The notes under the pieces are model-generated. The model was not told the origin of the DNA, made no database searches, and was given only the letters and a program-made list of their open reading frames with translations. From contig NZ_JAUFPQ010000009.1 of the NCBI RefSeq assembly GCF_030409305.1, positions 144,628-208,627 on the forward strand: a DNA stretch of 64,000 nucleotides, written 5' to 3'. The translations under genes were made by a program, and so were the position numbers. Positions within the stretch are counted from its first letter, which is position 1, and every line of letters begins with the position of its first letter. Shown in pieces: positions 56,584-64,000 of the stretch. Source of the DNA: Halomonas maura (GTDB lineage: Bacteria > Pseudomonadota > Gammaproteobacteria > Pseudomonadales > Halomonadaceae).

Positions 56584-56681
56584 ACCGGGCGCCTCTGGCC
56601 GCCATGATTTGGGTTCCTGAAGCCAAGTGGCAATGCATTTGCTGTACCTTCACTAGAGTGTTTGGCCCGACGGAACGGTCC

Positions 56682-56711
56682 TTGAGGGGCTTTTGTAGTC
56701 TTCATTTAATA
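56682..56711 (+). promoter_or_regulatory. Possible promoter for galE
   Basis: TTGAGG (56682-56687), an 18-bp spacer and TTAATA (56706-56711) lie about 70 bases before galE in an AT-richer gap. Hexamers are only fair matches; the gap of 195 bases suggests that galE has its own promoter. Confidence 0.3.
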
Positions 56712-56778
56712 AAGGATGAGCCTTGGCGCATGCGCTGTTGTCTGGGCTCACCGCATATACGCAAGGGAAAATAGGGAT

Positions 56779-57795
56779 ATGTCGATTCTGGTTACCGGTG
56801 GCGCGGGCTATATCGGCTCGCATGCCGTGGTCGAGCTGCTGGAGGCGGGGCACCAGGTGGTGGTGCTGGACAACCTCTGCAATGGCTCAAGGCAGGCGCT
56901 GCAGCGGGTGGAGGCCATCACCGGCAAGTCGGTACAGTTCGTCGAGGGGGATGTGCGGGATCGCGCCTTGCTGGATAGGCTCTTCGCCGATCATGCCATC
57001 GAGGCGGTGATCCACTTCGCCGGCCTCAAGGCGGTGGGCCAGAGCGTGCACGAACCGCTGGCCTACTACGACAACAACGTGCATGGCTCGCTGGTGTTGT
57101 GCCAGGCCATGGCGGCGGCAGGGGTGTTCAAGTTCGTGTTCAGCTCTTCGGCCACCGTCTATGGGCCGGATGCGCCTGTGCCCTACGTCGAGGACATGCC
57201 GCGCGGGCGCACCTCCAACCCCTATGGCACCACCAAGGCCATGGTCGAGCAGCTGCTCGAGGACCTGTGCCAGGCGGACGAGCGCTGGTCGGTGGCACTG
57301 CTGCGCTACTTCAATCCCATAGGGGCGCATCCCTCGGGGCTGATCGGTGAGGATCCCCGGGGCATCCCCAACAACCTGATGCCGTTCATCGCCCAGGTGG
57401 CGGTGGGGCGCCGCCCGGAGCTGTCGATCTTCGGCAACGATTACCCCACCGATGACGGCACCTGCGTGCGCGACTACCTGCACGTGGTGGACCTGGCCGT
57501 GGGGCACCTCCAGTCCCTGGCGAGTCTCGCCACCCCCGGGGTGCATATCTACAACCTGGGCACTGGCCAGGGGTACTCGGTGCTACAGATGGTCGAGTCG
57601 TTCCAGCATGAGACCGGCCAGCCGGTGCCGTACCGCTTCGCGCCGCGCCGCGATGGCGACCTGGCGGCGTTCTGGGCCGATGCCGGCAAGGCCGAGCGGG
57701 AGCTGGGCTGGCGTGCCGAGAAGGGCCTGGCCGAGATGATGGCCGATACCTGGCGCTGGCAGCAGAAGAACCCGCAGGGGTATGGGGAAGGTTGA
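56779..57795 (+). CDS. galE: UDP-glucose 4-epimerase GalE
   Basis: Interconverts UDP-Glc and UDP-Gal; 338 aa. NAD-binding GGAGYIGS at residues 7-14, catalytic region SSSATVYG (about 123-129) and Tyr149-x3-Lys153 (YGTTK), then LRYFNPIGAHPSG and CVRDYLHVVDLA. ATG 56779 has AGGGA upstream; the extension to 56716 is not supported. A heptamer array begins right after the stop. A truncated second copy lies at 63809. Confidence 0.94.
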   Translation: MSILVTGGAGYIGSHAVVELLEAGHQVVVLDNLCNGSRQALQRVEAITGKSVQFVEGDVRDRALLDRLFADHAIEAVIHFAGLKAVGQSVHEPLAYYDNNVHGSLVLCQAMAAAGVFKFVFSSSATVYGPDAPVPYVEDMPRGRTSNPYGTTKAMVEQLLEDLCQADERWSVALLRYFNPIGAHPSGLIGEDPRGIPNNLMPFIAQVAVGRRPELSIFGNDYPTDDGTCVRDYLHVVDLAVGHLQSLASLATPGVHIYNLGTGQGYSVLQMVESFQHETGQPVPYRFAPRRDGDLAAFWADAGKAERELGWRAEKGLAEMMADTWRWQQKNPQGYGEG

Positions 57796-57797
57796 AG

Positions 57798-58012
57798 GCG
57801 GAAGAGGGAAGAGGGAAGAGGGAAGAGGGAAGAGGGAAGAGGGAAGAGGGAAGAGGGAAGAGGGAAGAGGGAAGAGGGAAGAGGGAAGAGGGAAGAGCTA
57901 TTTGCGAAACGGGATCCCGTATCCCCCTAAAGGTGTGAGCGCCTGCCGATGAGGGCCCGGCCCCCCACTCCAGACTCCACTCTCCTCACCCCTTACGCCA
58001 CTCCGTTTTCCC
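57798..58012. repeat. Long GAAGAGG heptamer array with inverted partner, galE-algC gap
   Basis: From 57801 to 57897 there are 13 exact GAAGAGG units plus a partial one. About 60 bases of unique sequence follow, and then a pyrimidine 7-bp series at 57965-58012 (CCACTCC, AGACTCC, ACTCTCC, TCACCCC) before algC. The uniform copies suggest recent expansion. The gap of about 270 bases has no gene. Confidence 0.88.
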
Positions 58013-58068
58013 TGCCTACTCATACCAGTCGAACCGCTTTCGCAGCATCCATCATGGAGGAAGGACAC

Positions 58069-59457
58069 ATGGAACCAATTCCGGCATCGATCTTTCGGGC
58101 CTATGACATCCGTGGCATCGTCGGCGATACGCTGCGCCCGGCGTGGGTGGAGCTGATCGGCCGCGCCATCGGCTCGGAGGCCGCGGCGCGTGGCGAGGCG
58201 ACGGTCATCGTCGCCCGCGATGGGCGCCTCTCCGGCGAGGAAATGTGTGCGGCGCTGGTGCGCGGCCTGCGCGCGGCGGGCCGCGACGTCATCGACATCG
58301 GCATGGTGCCCACGCCCACGCTCTACTTCGCCGCCAAGACGCTGGAAGGCACCGATTCGGGCGTGATGGTCACCGGCAGCCACAATCCGGCCGACTACAA
58401 CGGCTTCAAGACGGTGCTGGCCGGGGAGTCGCTCTCCGGCGAGGCGATCACCGCGCTCTATCAGCGGATCCTGGACAGCGACTTCGTTGCCGCCGAAGAC
58501 GCGGGCGGCTATCGCCAGCTCGACGTCCGTGAGGCCTACCTCTCGCGCATCCTCGACGACGTCAAGCCGGCCCGTCCGCTGCGGGTGGCGATCGACTGCG
58601 GCAACGGCGTGACCGGCGAGCTCGCGCCGCAGCTGTTCGAGCGGTTGGGCTGCGAGCTGACCTCGCTGTACACCGAGATCGACGGCACCTTCCCCAACCA
58701 CCATCCGGACCCGGGCAAGCCCGAGAACCTCGAGGACCTGATCCGTTGCGTGAAGGAAGGCCGCGCCGACCTGGGGCTGGCCTTCGATGGCGATGGCGAC
58801 CGGGTGGGGGTGATCACCTCGAGTGGCGCGCTGATCTATCCGGACCGGCTGATGATGGCCTTCGCCGAGGACCTGCTGTCGCGCAACCCGGGCGCGCGCA
58901 TCCTCTTCGACGTCAAGTGCACCGGCAACCTGGCCAAGGTGATCGAGGGCGCCGGCGGCGTGCCCGAGATGTACCGCACCGGCCACTCGCTGATCAAGGC
59001 GCGCATGAAGGAAAGCGGGGCGCTGCTGGCCGGCGAGATGAGCGGGCATATCTTCTTCACCGAGCGCTGGCTCGGCTTCGATGACGGCCTCTATGCCGCG
59101 GCACGCCTGGTCGAGGTGCTGGCCAGCCAGGACCTCGATGCCGACGCCTTCTTCGAGCGCTACCCCCAGGACGTCAGCACCCCCGAGGTGAACGTCTCGG
59201 TCACCGACGAGAGCAAGTTCGCGATCATCGCTCGCCTGACCGAGGGCGACTTCGGCGGCGGCACGCTCAACACCCTGGATGGCGTGCGCGTCGACTATGA
59301 CGACGGCTGGGGCCTGTGCCGCGCCTCCAATACCTCGCCGGTGCTGGTGCTGCGCTTCGAGGGCAAGGACGCGTCGGCCATGTCGCGGATCCGCGAGCGC
59401 TTCGTCGCCAACCTCACCGAGGCGATGGGTGAGGCCCCGGCGCTGTCCGCCCACTAG
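58069..59457 (+). CDS. algC: Phosphomannomutase/phosphoglucomutase AlgC-type
   Basis: Interconverts hexose-6- and hexose-1-phosphates for GDP-Man and UDP-Glc synthesis; 462 aa. Phosphoserine loop TGSHNP at residues 102-107, metal loop DGDGDR near 243, sugar loop GEMSGHIFF and phosphate-binding RASNTSPVL. ATG 58069 follows GGAGGAAGG; ATG 58054 overlaps that site. It resembles the dual-specificity AlgC of Pseudomonas; strict PMM is the alternative. Confidence 0.92.
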   Translation: MEPIPASIFRAYDIRGIVGDTLRPAWVELIGRAIGSEAAARGEATVIVARDGRLSGEEMCAALVRGLRAAGRDVIDIGMVPTPTLYFAAKTLEGTDSGVMVTGSHNPADYNGFKTVLAGESLSGEAITALYQRILDSDFVAAEDAGGYRQLDVREAYLSRILDDVKPARPLRVAIDCGNGVTGELAPQLFERLGCELTSLYTEIDGTFPNHHPDPGKPENLEDLIRCVKEGRADLGLAFDGDGDRVGVITSSGALIYPDRLMMAFAEDLLSRNPGARILFDVKCTGNLAKVIEGAGGVPEMYRTGHSLIKARMKESGALLAGEMSGHIFFTERWLGFDDGLYAAARLVEVLASQDLDADAFFERYPQDVSTPEVNVSVTDESKFAIIARLTEGDFGGGTLNTLDGVRVDYDDGWGLCRASNTSPVLVLRFEGKDASAMSRIRERFVANLTEAMGEAPALSAH

Positions 59458-59546
59458 GAGCACCGGACCGCCTGCTTCATACGATCCCCCCGGCCGTGCC
59501 ATTGGCGCGGCCGGGATGAATGTGAACCCGATTGGAGTCTTTTTAC

Positions 59547-60437
59547 ATGAATCCCTTACGCAAGGTCGTGATCCCGGTGGCTGGCTTCGGCACTCGCCTG
59601 TTGCCCATCAGCAAGTCGATTCCCAAGGAGATGGTGCCGGTGGTCGACCGGCCGCTGATCCAGCACGTGGTCGAGGAGGCGCTGGCCGCCGGCCTCAATG
59701 AGGTGATCCTGGTCACCCGCAGCGGCAAGTCGGCGGTGGAGGATCACTTCGATACCCACTTCGAACTGGAGGCGAGCCTGGAGGCCAAGGGCAAGCAGGC
59801 GTTGCTCGACGAACTGCGCGCCATTGCGCCGCCGGAGCTCAAGCTGACCACCATCCGCCAGCCCCAGGCGCTGGGCCTGGGCCATGCCGTGCATTGTGCG
59901 GCGCACCTGATCGAGGAGGGCGAGCCGTTCGGGGTGATCCTGCCCGATGTGCTGGTCAAGCCTCAGCCCGGCGAGTCGGCCGTGGATCTGGGCGACATGG
60001 CCACGCAATGGCGGGAGACCCTGCGGGCCCAGATCATGGTCGAGGCGGTGCCGCAGGCGGAGGTGCAGAGCTATGGCATCGTCGACTGTGGCGGCGACGA
60101 GCCGGGAGCCGGCGCGTCGATGACGATGGCCGGGGTGGTGGAGAAACCTGCCCCGGAGGAAGCACCGTCGCGTCTGTCGGTGATCGGCCGCTATATCCTG
60201 CCGTATCGGGTGATGACGCTGCTCGAGGATCTGCCGCCCGGGGCCGGGGGAGAGATCCAGCTCACCGATGCCATCGAGCGGTTGATCCAGGAGACCGGTG
60301 ACGTGGATGCCTTCCGCATGCGCGGCCGCTCCTTCGACTGCGGCCAGATCGCCGGCTGGCTGCAGGCCAACGCGGTGCTGGGCAGAGAGGCCGGCTACGG
60401 TGAGAATCTCAGCGAGCCTGCCGAGGCAACCGCCTGA
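59547..60437 (+). CDS. galU: UTP-glucose-1-phosphate uridylyltransferase GalU
   Basis: Makes UDP-glucose; 296 aa. N-terminal PVAGFGTRLLPISKSIPKEM with VVDRPLIQHVVEEAL is the GalU signature, and GAGGEIQLTDAIERL is conserved near the C-terminus. GGAG is nine bases before ATG 59547. It supplies both galE and ugd, which flank it. Confidence 0.94.
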   Translation: MNPLRKVVIPVAGFGTRLLPISKSIPKEMVPVVDRPLIQHVVEEALAAGLNEVILVTRSGKSAVEDHFDTHFELEASLEAKGKQALLDELRAIAPPELKLTTIRQPQALGLGHAVHCAAHLIEEGEPFGVILPDVLVKPQPGESAVDLGDMATQWRETLRAQIMVEAVPQAEVQSYGIVDCGGDEPGAGASMTMAGVVEKPAPEEAPSRLSVIGRYILPYRVMTLLEDLPPGAGGEIQLTDAIERLIQETGDVDAFRMRGRSFDCGQIAGWLQANAVLGREAGYGENLSEPAEATA

Positions 60438-60525
60438 TCGCTTCCTCGCGGAGGTGAACACGGCTGCTGGCCGGTGCAGAGTGCCGTTACTCGGCCGGCC
60501 AGTTGAAATACGTGAAAGATCCAAT

Positions 60526-60563
60526 CCGCTGGCCCGTCGGTTGCATTACCGTCGGGCCAGCGG
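60526..60563 (+). promoter_or_regulatory. Hairpin upstream of ugd
   Basis: CCGCTGGCCCG (60526-60536) pairs perfectly with CGGGCCAGCGG (60553-60563) around a 16-base loop. No T-tract. It precedes the leader ORF by 16 bases and could be the 3' end of the galU message or part of a leader control structure. Confidence 0.45.
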
Positions 60564-60579
60564 CAAGAGAGGGATCTCC

Positions 60580-60621
60580 ATGAAGATGATCAGTAAACTG
60601 ACTGCAGGAGTAGGGGTATGA
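60580..60621 (+). CDS. Candidate 13-aa leader peptide coupled to ugd
   Basis: ATG 60580 opens [13 protein letters not shown] with GAGAGGGA in front. Its stop (TGA 60619-60621) overlaps the ugd ATG (60618-60620). Short upstream frames of this kind can couple or tune translation. The peptide has no run of a single amino acid, so classical attenuation is not evident. Could be chance. Confidence 0.4.
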   Translation: MKMISKLTAGVGV

Positions 60622-61958
60622 AGATCACCATCTTCGGTACGGGCTACGTGGGCCTGGTGACGGGCACCTGCCTGGCCGATGTGGGCCACGATGTGCTGTG
60701 CATGGACGTAGATGCCGACAAGGTCGCTCGGCTACGTGATGGTGAGATCCCCATCTACGAGCCCGGCCTGGATGCCATGGTGCGCCATAACGTGGAGGGC
60801 GGGCGCCTGCAGTTCACCACCGATGCCCAGCATGCGGTGGCCTTCGGTAGCCTGCAGTTCATCGCCGTTGGCACGCCCCCGGACGAGGACGGCAGCGCCG
60901 ATCTCCAGTATGTACTGGCGGTGGCCAGGACCATCGGCGAGCACATGGACGAGTACAAGGTGGTCGTCGACAAGTCCACCGTGCCGGTGGGCACCGCCGA
61001 CCGGGTGCGCGAGACGGTGGCCGCGGCACTGGTGGAGCGCGGCCTGTCGCTCGAGTTCGATGTGTGCTCCAACCCCGAATTCCTCAAGGAAGGTGCGGCC
61101 ATCGAGGACTTCACCAAGGGCTCGCGGATCGTGGTGGGCACCGATGCCGAGCGCGTCAAGGAACTGATGCGCGAGTGCTATGCCCCCTATAACCGCAACC
61201 ATGAAAAGCTGATGTTCATGGATGTGCGCGCCGCCGAGCTGACCAAGTACGCGGCCAACGCCATGCTGGCCACCAAGATCAGCTTCATGAACGAGATCGC
61301 CAACCTGGCGGAGCGCCTGGGCGCGGACGTGGAGCAGGTGCGTCGTGGCATCGGCAGCGACCCGCGCATCGGCTACCACTTCATCTATCCCGGTTGTGGC
61401 TATGGTGGCTCCTGTTTCCCCAAGGACGTCCAGGCGCTGGCGCGCACCGCCGGCGAGGTGGATTATCCTGCTGAGCTACTCACCGCGGTGGAGACGGTCA
61501 ACAACCGTCAGAAGGGCACCCTCTATGCCAAGCTTGAGCAGGCCTTCGACGGCGACCTGAACGGCAAGACCATCGCCCTGTGGGGCCTGGCCTTCAAGCC
61601 CAACACCGACGACATGCGCGATGCCCCCAGTCGCGCCCTGATGGAGGCGCTGTGGGCGGCCGGTGCCAAGGTGCAGGCCTTCGACCCCGAGGCCATGAAG
61701 GAGTGCCGGCGGATCTATGGCGAACGCGATGACCTGGTGCTGGTGGCCGACCGCATCCAGTCGGTGAAGGGCGCCGATGCGCTGGTCATCTGCACCGAAT
61801 GGAAGGAGTTCCGCACCGTCGACTTCGCCTGGCTGAAGCAGCAGCTGGCCATGCCGGTGGTGATCGACGGCCGCAACCTCTACGAGCCCGCCGCCGTCAA
61901 GCAGGCCGGGCTGCTGTACTACGCCGTCGGCCGTGGCGACTCCTTGATGGCGGTGTGA
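60618..61958 (+). CDS. ugd: UDP-glucose 6-dehydrogenase
   Basis: NAD-dependent oxidation of UDP-Glc to UDP-glucuronic acid, giving the acidic sugar for the EPS; 446 aa. GTGYVGL at residues 7-13, [28 protein letters not shown], and the catalytic cysteine in [12 protein letters not shown] (near residue 265). ATG 60618 has AGGAG five to nine bases upstream. Confidence 0.95.
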   Translation: MKITIFGTGYVGLVTGTCLADVGHDVLCMDVDADKVARLRDGEIPIYEPGLDAMVRHNVEGGRLQFTTDAQHAVAFGSLQFIAVGTPPDEDGSADLQYVLAVARTIGEHMDEYKVVVDKSTVPVGTADRVRETVAAALVERGLSLEFDVCSNPEFLKEGAAIEDFTKGSRIVVGTDAERVKELMRECYAPYNRNHEKLMFMDVRAAELTKYAANAMLATKISFMNEIANLAERLGADVEQVRRGIGSDPRIGYHFIYPGCGYGGSCFPKDVQALARTAGEVDYPAELLTAVETVNNRQKGTLYAKLEQAFDGDLNGKTIALWGLAFKPNTDDMRDAPSRALMEALWAAGAKVQAFDPEAMKECRRIYGERDDLVLVADRIQSVKGADALVICTEWKEFRTVDFAWLKQQLAMPVVIDGRNLYEPAAVKQAGLLYYAVGRGDSLMAV

Positions 61959-62124
61959 TTCCGCCGTCAGGGGGCATCCTCCATCGTGCGGACGGTAGTA
62001 ACTCTCGCGCAGGGAGGCGAGGTGGATGCGGTAATGACGGACTGAGCGGTGTTACAGGGCCATGAGGGTGACTCGTAGCCGCTCAGCGAATCGATCTGGA
62101 AGCTTCGTGATCAAGGGAATGGAC

Positions 62125-63801
62125 ATGAACGAACAGACTGTGTCGCCACGCGAGCGCATCGGCGAATCACAGGGATGGCATGAACGTTTGGCCGGCAAGG
62201 CCGAGGCGTTGCAAACGACCCCGCTGGCCATGTGGCTCCATGATGGCTCCCGGCTGTGCCGGGCGCGGGCCGAGGCCTTGAGTTGGCGGTGGGGGCCGCT
62301 GTCGCTGGACGCCAGCAAGCAGCGCCTGGATCAGGAGGCACTGCAGCTGCTGGTCGACTGGGCCGAGAGCCGGGAGCTCCATCGCTGGCGCAAGGCGCTG
62401 TTTGCCGGGGAGATCGTCAATCCGTCCGAAGGCCGCCCTGCCTGGCATGCCGCCTCGCGCTGGCGGGGGGAGTCCCCTCCGCCGAGTGGCAGTGAAGCGG
62501 CCGTTGCCGAGGCGCAGGCGCAGCGCCGCCGGATGTCGGCACTCGTGGAGCACATCCGGGCCGGACGCTGGCAGGGAGCGACCGGCCGGCCGATCCGTCA
62601 CCTGGTGCATATCGGCGTGGGCGGTTCCGATCTCGGGCCACGGCTGGTCAGCGAAGCCCTGGCCGAAGAAGGGGACGCTGGCGCCATCGAGGTGCATTTC
62701 GTCTCGAGCATGGACGGGGGCCAGCTGCTGCCGCTGATGGAACGCCTGGACCCGGCGGCCACGCTGCTGGTCGTGGCTTCCAAGTCCTTCACGACCGTGG
62801 ATACGAGTTTCAACCTGCACACGGCCCTGGCCTGGCTGGAAGCCTCGCTGGAGACCGGTGAGGCCGAGATTCGACGCCATCAGCTGATCGGCGTTTCCGC
62901 CTATCCCGAGCGCATGACGGCGTTCGGCATTCCCGAAGCGCACCAGCTGACCTTCAGTGAAGGCGTCGGCGGACGGTTTTCGCTGTGGTCCGCCATCGGG
63001 GTGAGCCTGGCGGTACGGATCGGTATGCCGGCCTTCGAAGGGTTGCTGGAAGGGGCCCATGCCATGGATCGGCACTTCCTGGAAGCACCCAGCCGCGACA
63101 ACCTGCCCGTGCTGAGCGCCGTGATCGGTGCCTGGAACAGCCAGTTTCTGGGCATTCCCAGCCATGCCATCCTGCCCTACGACAGTCGCCTGGCCTCGCT
63201 TCCGGCGTACCTGCAGCAGCTGGAAATGGAGTCCAACGGCAAGAGCTGTACTCGGGATGGACTGCCGGTGGAGAGCGCGACCTGCCCCATCCTGTGGGGC
63301 GAGGTCGGCCCCAATGCCCAGCACGTCTTCTACCAGCTGTTGCATCAAGGCAGCCATACCGTCAGCGCCGAGCTGTTGGCGGTCGCCCATCGGCATGGCT
63401 CCCGGGGCGGTCGCCTCGGTGCATGCCTGCGGGATCAGCAGCGCCTGACGCTGGCCAACTGCCTGGCTCAGTCGCAGTTGCTGGCGCTCGGCGATGAGGC
63501 GATTCCCTCATCCTTGCAAGGCTTTCTCTCGCAGGGATATCGGGGCAATCAGCCGCACTCCGTGCTGGTGATGGAATCGCTGACGCCCGAGGCCCTGGGG
63601 AGCCTGTTGGCGCTCTACGAGCACAAGGTGTTCGTGCAGTCCCTGCTGTGGGGGCTCAACCCCTTCGACCAGCCAGGCGTCGAGCTGGGCAAACGCCTGG
63701 CCAGCTCACTCTATCGACGTCTCGGCGGCGAGGCGGTCGCGCCGGAGGAGGCCGTTGTCGATGTCGCGACCGAGCGCTGGGTGTCTCGGCTGACCGGCTA
63801 G
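62125..63801 (+). CDS. pgi: Glucose-6-phosphate isomerase Pgi
   Basis: Interconverts Glc-6-P and Fru-6-P, linking central metabolism to both GDP-Man and UDP-Glc branches; 558 aa. HIGVGGSDLGPRLV, VASKSFTTVDTSFN, GVGGRFSLWSAIGVS, QLEMESNGK, QHVFYQLLHQGSHTV and NPFDQPGVELGK are all conserved. AAGGGA is six bases before ATG 62125; ATG 62119 is too close to it. Its position after galU and ugd is common in EPS and K-antigen loci. Confidence 0.94.
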   Translation: MNEQTVSPRERIGESQGWHERLAGKAEALQTTPLAMWLHDGSRLCRARAEALSWRWGPLSLDASKQRLDQEALQLLVDWAESRELHRWRKALFAGEIVNPSEGRPAWHAASRWRGESPPPSGSEAAVAEAQAQRRRMSALVEHIRAGRWQGATGRPIRHLVHIGVGGSDLGPRLVSEALAEEGDAGAIEVHFVSSMDGGQLLPLMERLDPAATLLVVASKSFTTVDTSFNLHTALAWLEASLETGEAEIRRHQLIGVSAYPERMTAFGIPEAHQLTFSEGVGGRFSLWSAIGVSLAVRIGMPAFEGLLEGAHAMDRHFLEAPSRDNLPVLSAVIGAWNSQFLGIPSHAILPYDSRLASLPAYLQQLEMESNGKSCTRDGLPVESATCPILWGEVGPNAQHVFYQLLHQGSHTVSAELLAVAHRHGSRGGRLGACLRDQQRLTLANCLAQSQLLALGDEAIPSSLQGFLSQGYRGNQPHSVLVMESLTPEALGSLLALYEHKVFVQSLLWGLNPFDQPGVELGKRLASSLYRRLGGEAVAPEEAVVDVATERWVSRLTG

Positions 63802-63808
63802 GGGCTAA

Positions 63809-63949
63809 GGCGACGCGGCAGCCTGCCGGGCCGACCCGGCCATGGCCGAGCGGGAGCCGGGCGGGAAGGCCCGGCGCGACCTGGCGGCCAGGATGGCGGA
63901 TGCCTGGTGCGGGCAGCAGCGCAACCCCGAGAACTACCCGCAAGGTTGA
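63809..63949 (+). pseudogene. 3' remnant of a second galE
   Basis: Eight bases after pgi a frame reads GDAAACRADPAMAERE and continues GGKARRDLAARMADAW to NPENYPQG and a stop at 63947-63949. It aligns without gaps to the last 46 residues of the intact GalE (GDLAAFWADAGKAERELGW onward). No start or upstream domain remains. It is a relic of a galE copy next to pgi. Confidence 0.7.
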
Positions 63950-64000
63950 TTTCCCGTCGCCACCCCCCCTAGATACGACGACGCCCGGCTCAGTGCTCTG

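Noticed and set aside
57801..57897. GAAGAGG array as a CRISPR
   Set aside because: Units are 7 bp with no spacers and no cas genes nearby; it is a simple tandem repeat.

Overview
The window is 64 kb of high-GC gammaproteobacterial DNA. Gene content points to the Halomonadaceae (Halomonas or a close relative). The pointers are the lexA-psrA pair, type IV pilus genes, the glycerol ABC transporter with its small DUF2160-type subunit, the yjbEFGH/gfcABCD group beside wza-wzb-wzc, and a cluster for an acidic, probably sulfated exopolysaccharide (EPS). This assignment rests on recognised families, not on a database search.

Layout. 1-7590: glycerol uptake and oxidation operon, glpS (cut by the left edge)-glpT-glpP-glpQ-glpU-glpV-glpD. 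7890-9131: uracil permease. 9400-10984: a broken AbiE-like gene pair and an XRE-cupin regulator. 11192-15905: a compact molybdenum cofactor operon, mobA-mobB-moeA-moaCD (a fusion)-moaE-moaA, with overlapping or nearly touching genes. 16139-23212: an H-NS-like protein with an AT-hook, an RNase J-like nuclease, purU, a CbiM-like membrane protein, a small membrane protein, dinB, lexA with two candidate SOS boxes, and psrA with its own candidate operator. 23410-27429: pilC, pilB and divergent pilA.

27461-32620 is an accessory patch. It holds REP-like hairpins with their RAYT transposase, a HepT/MntA toxin-antitoxin pair, a tiny twin-arginine protein, an orphan phage tail spike and decayed phage genes.

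32621-63949 is the EPS locus. On the minus strand lie gfcABCD. On the plus strand an ops/RfaH recruitment element precedes wza-wzb-wzc. Then come an SLC13-type permease with RCK domains, the flippase wzx, cysQ, cysD, a four-helix-bundle gene, cysN, an AT-rich segment (two sulfotransferases, two glycosyltransferases, a Wzy-like polymerase), manC, cysC, a WcaJ-type initiating transferase and a VanZ-like protein. The sugar-nucleotide genes galE, algC, galU, ugd and pgi follow, and then a remnant of a second galE.

How the genes work together. Sulfate import (SLC13 protein), ATP sulfurylase (CysD/CysN) and APS kinase (CysC) can make PAPS. Two sulfotransferases can pass sulfate to the polymer, and CysQ removes the PAP by-product. 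Pgi, AlgC, GalU, Ugd, GalE and ManC supply UDP-Glc, UDP-Gal, UDP-GlcA and GDP-Man. WcaJ, Wzx, Wzy and Wza-Wzb-Wzc assemble and export the chain. The sugar set and sulfate resemble the reported composition of mauran from Halomonas maura.

A second theme is a family of arrays with 7-bp periodicity, often in inverted pairs, in at least eight intergenic gaps.
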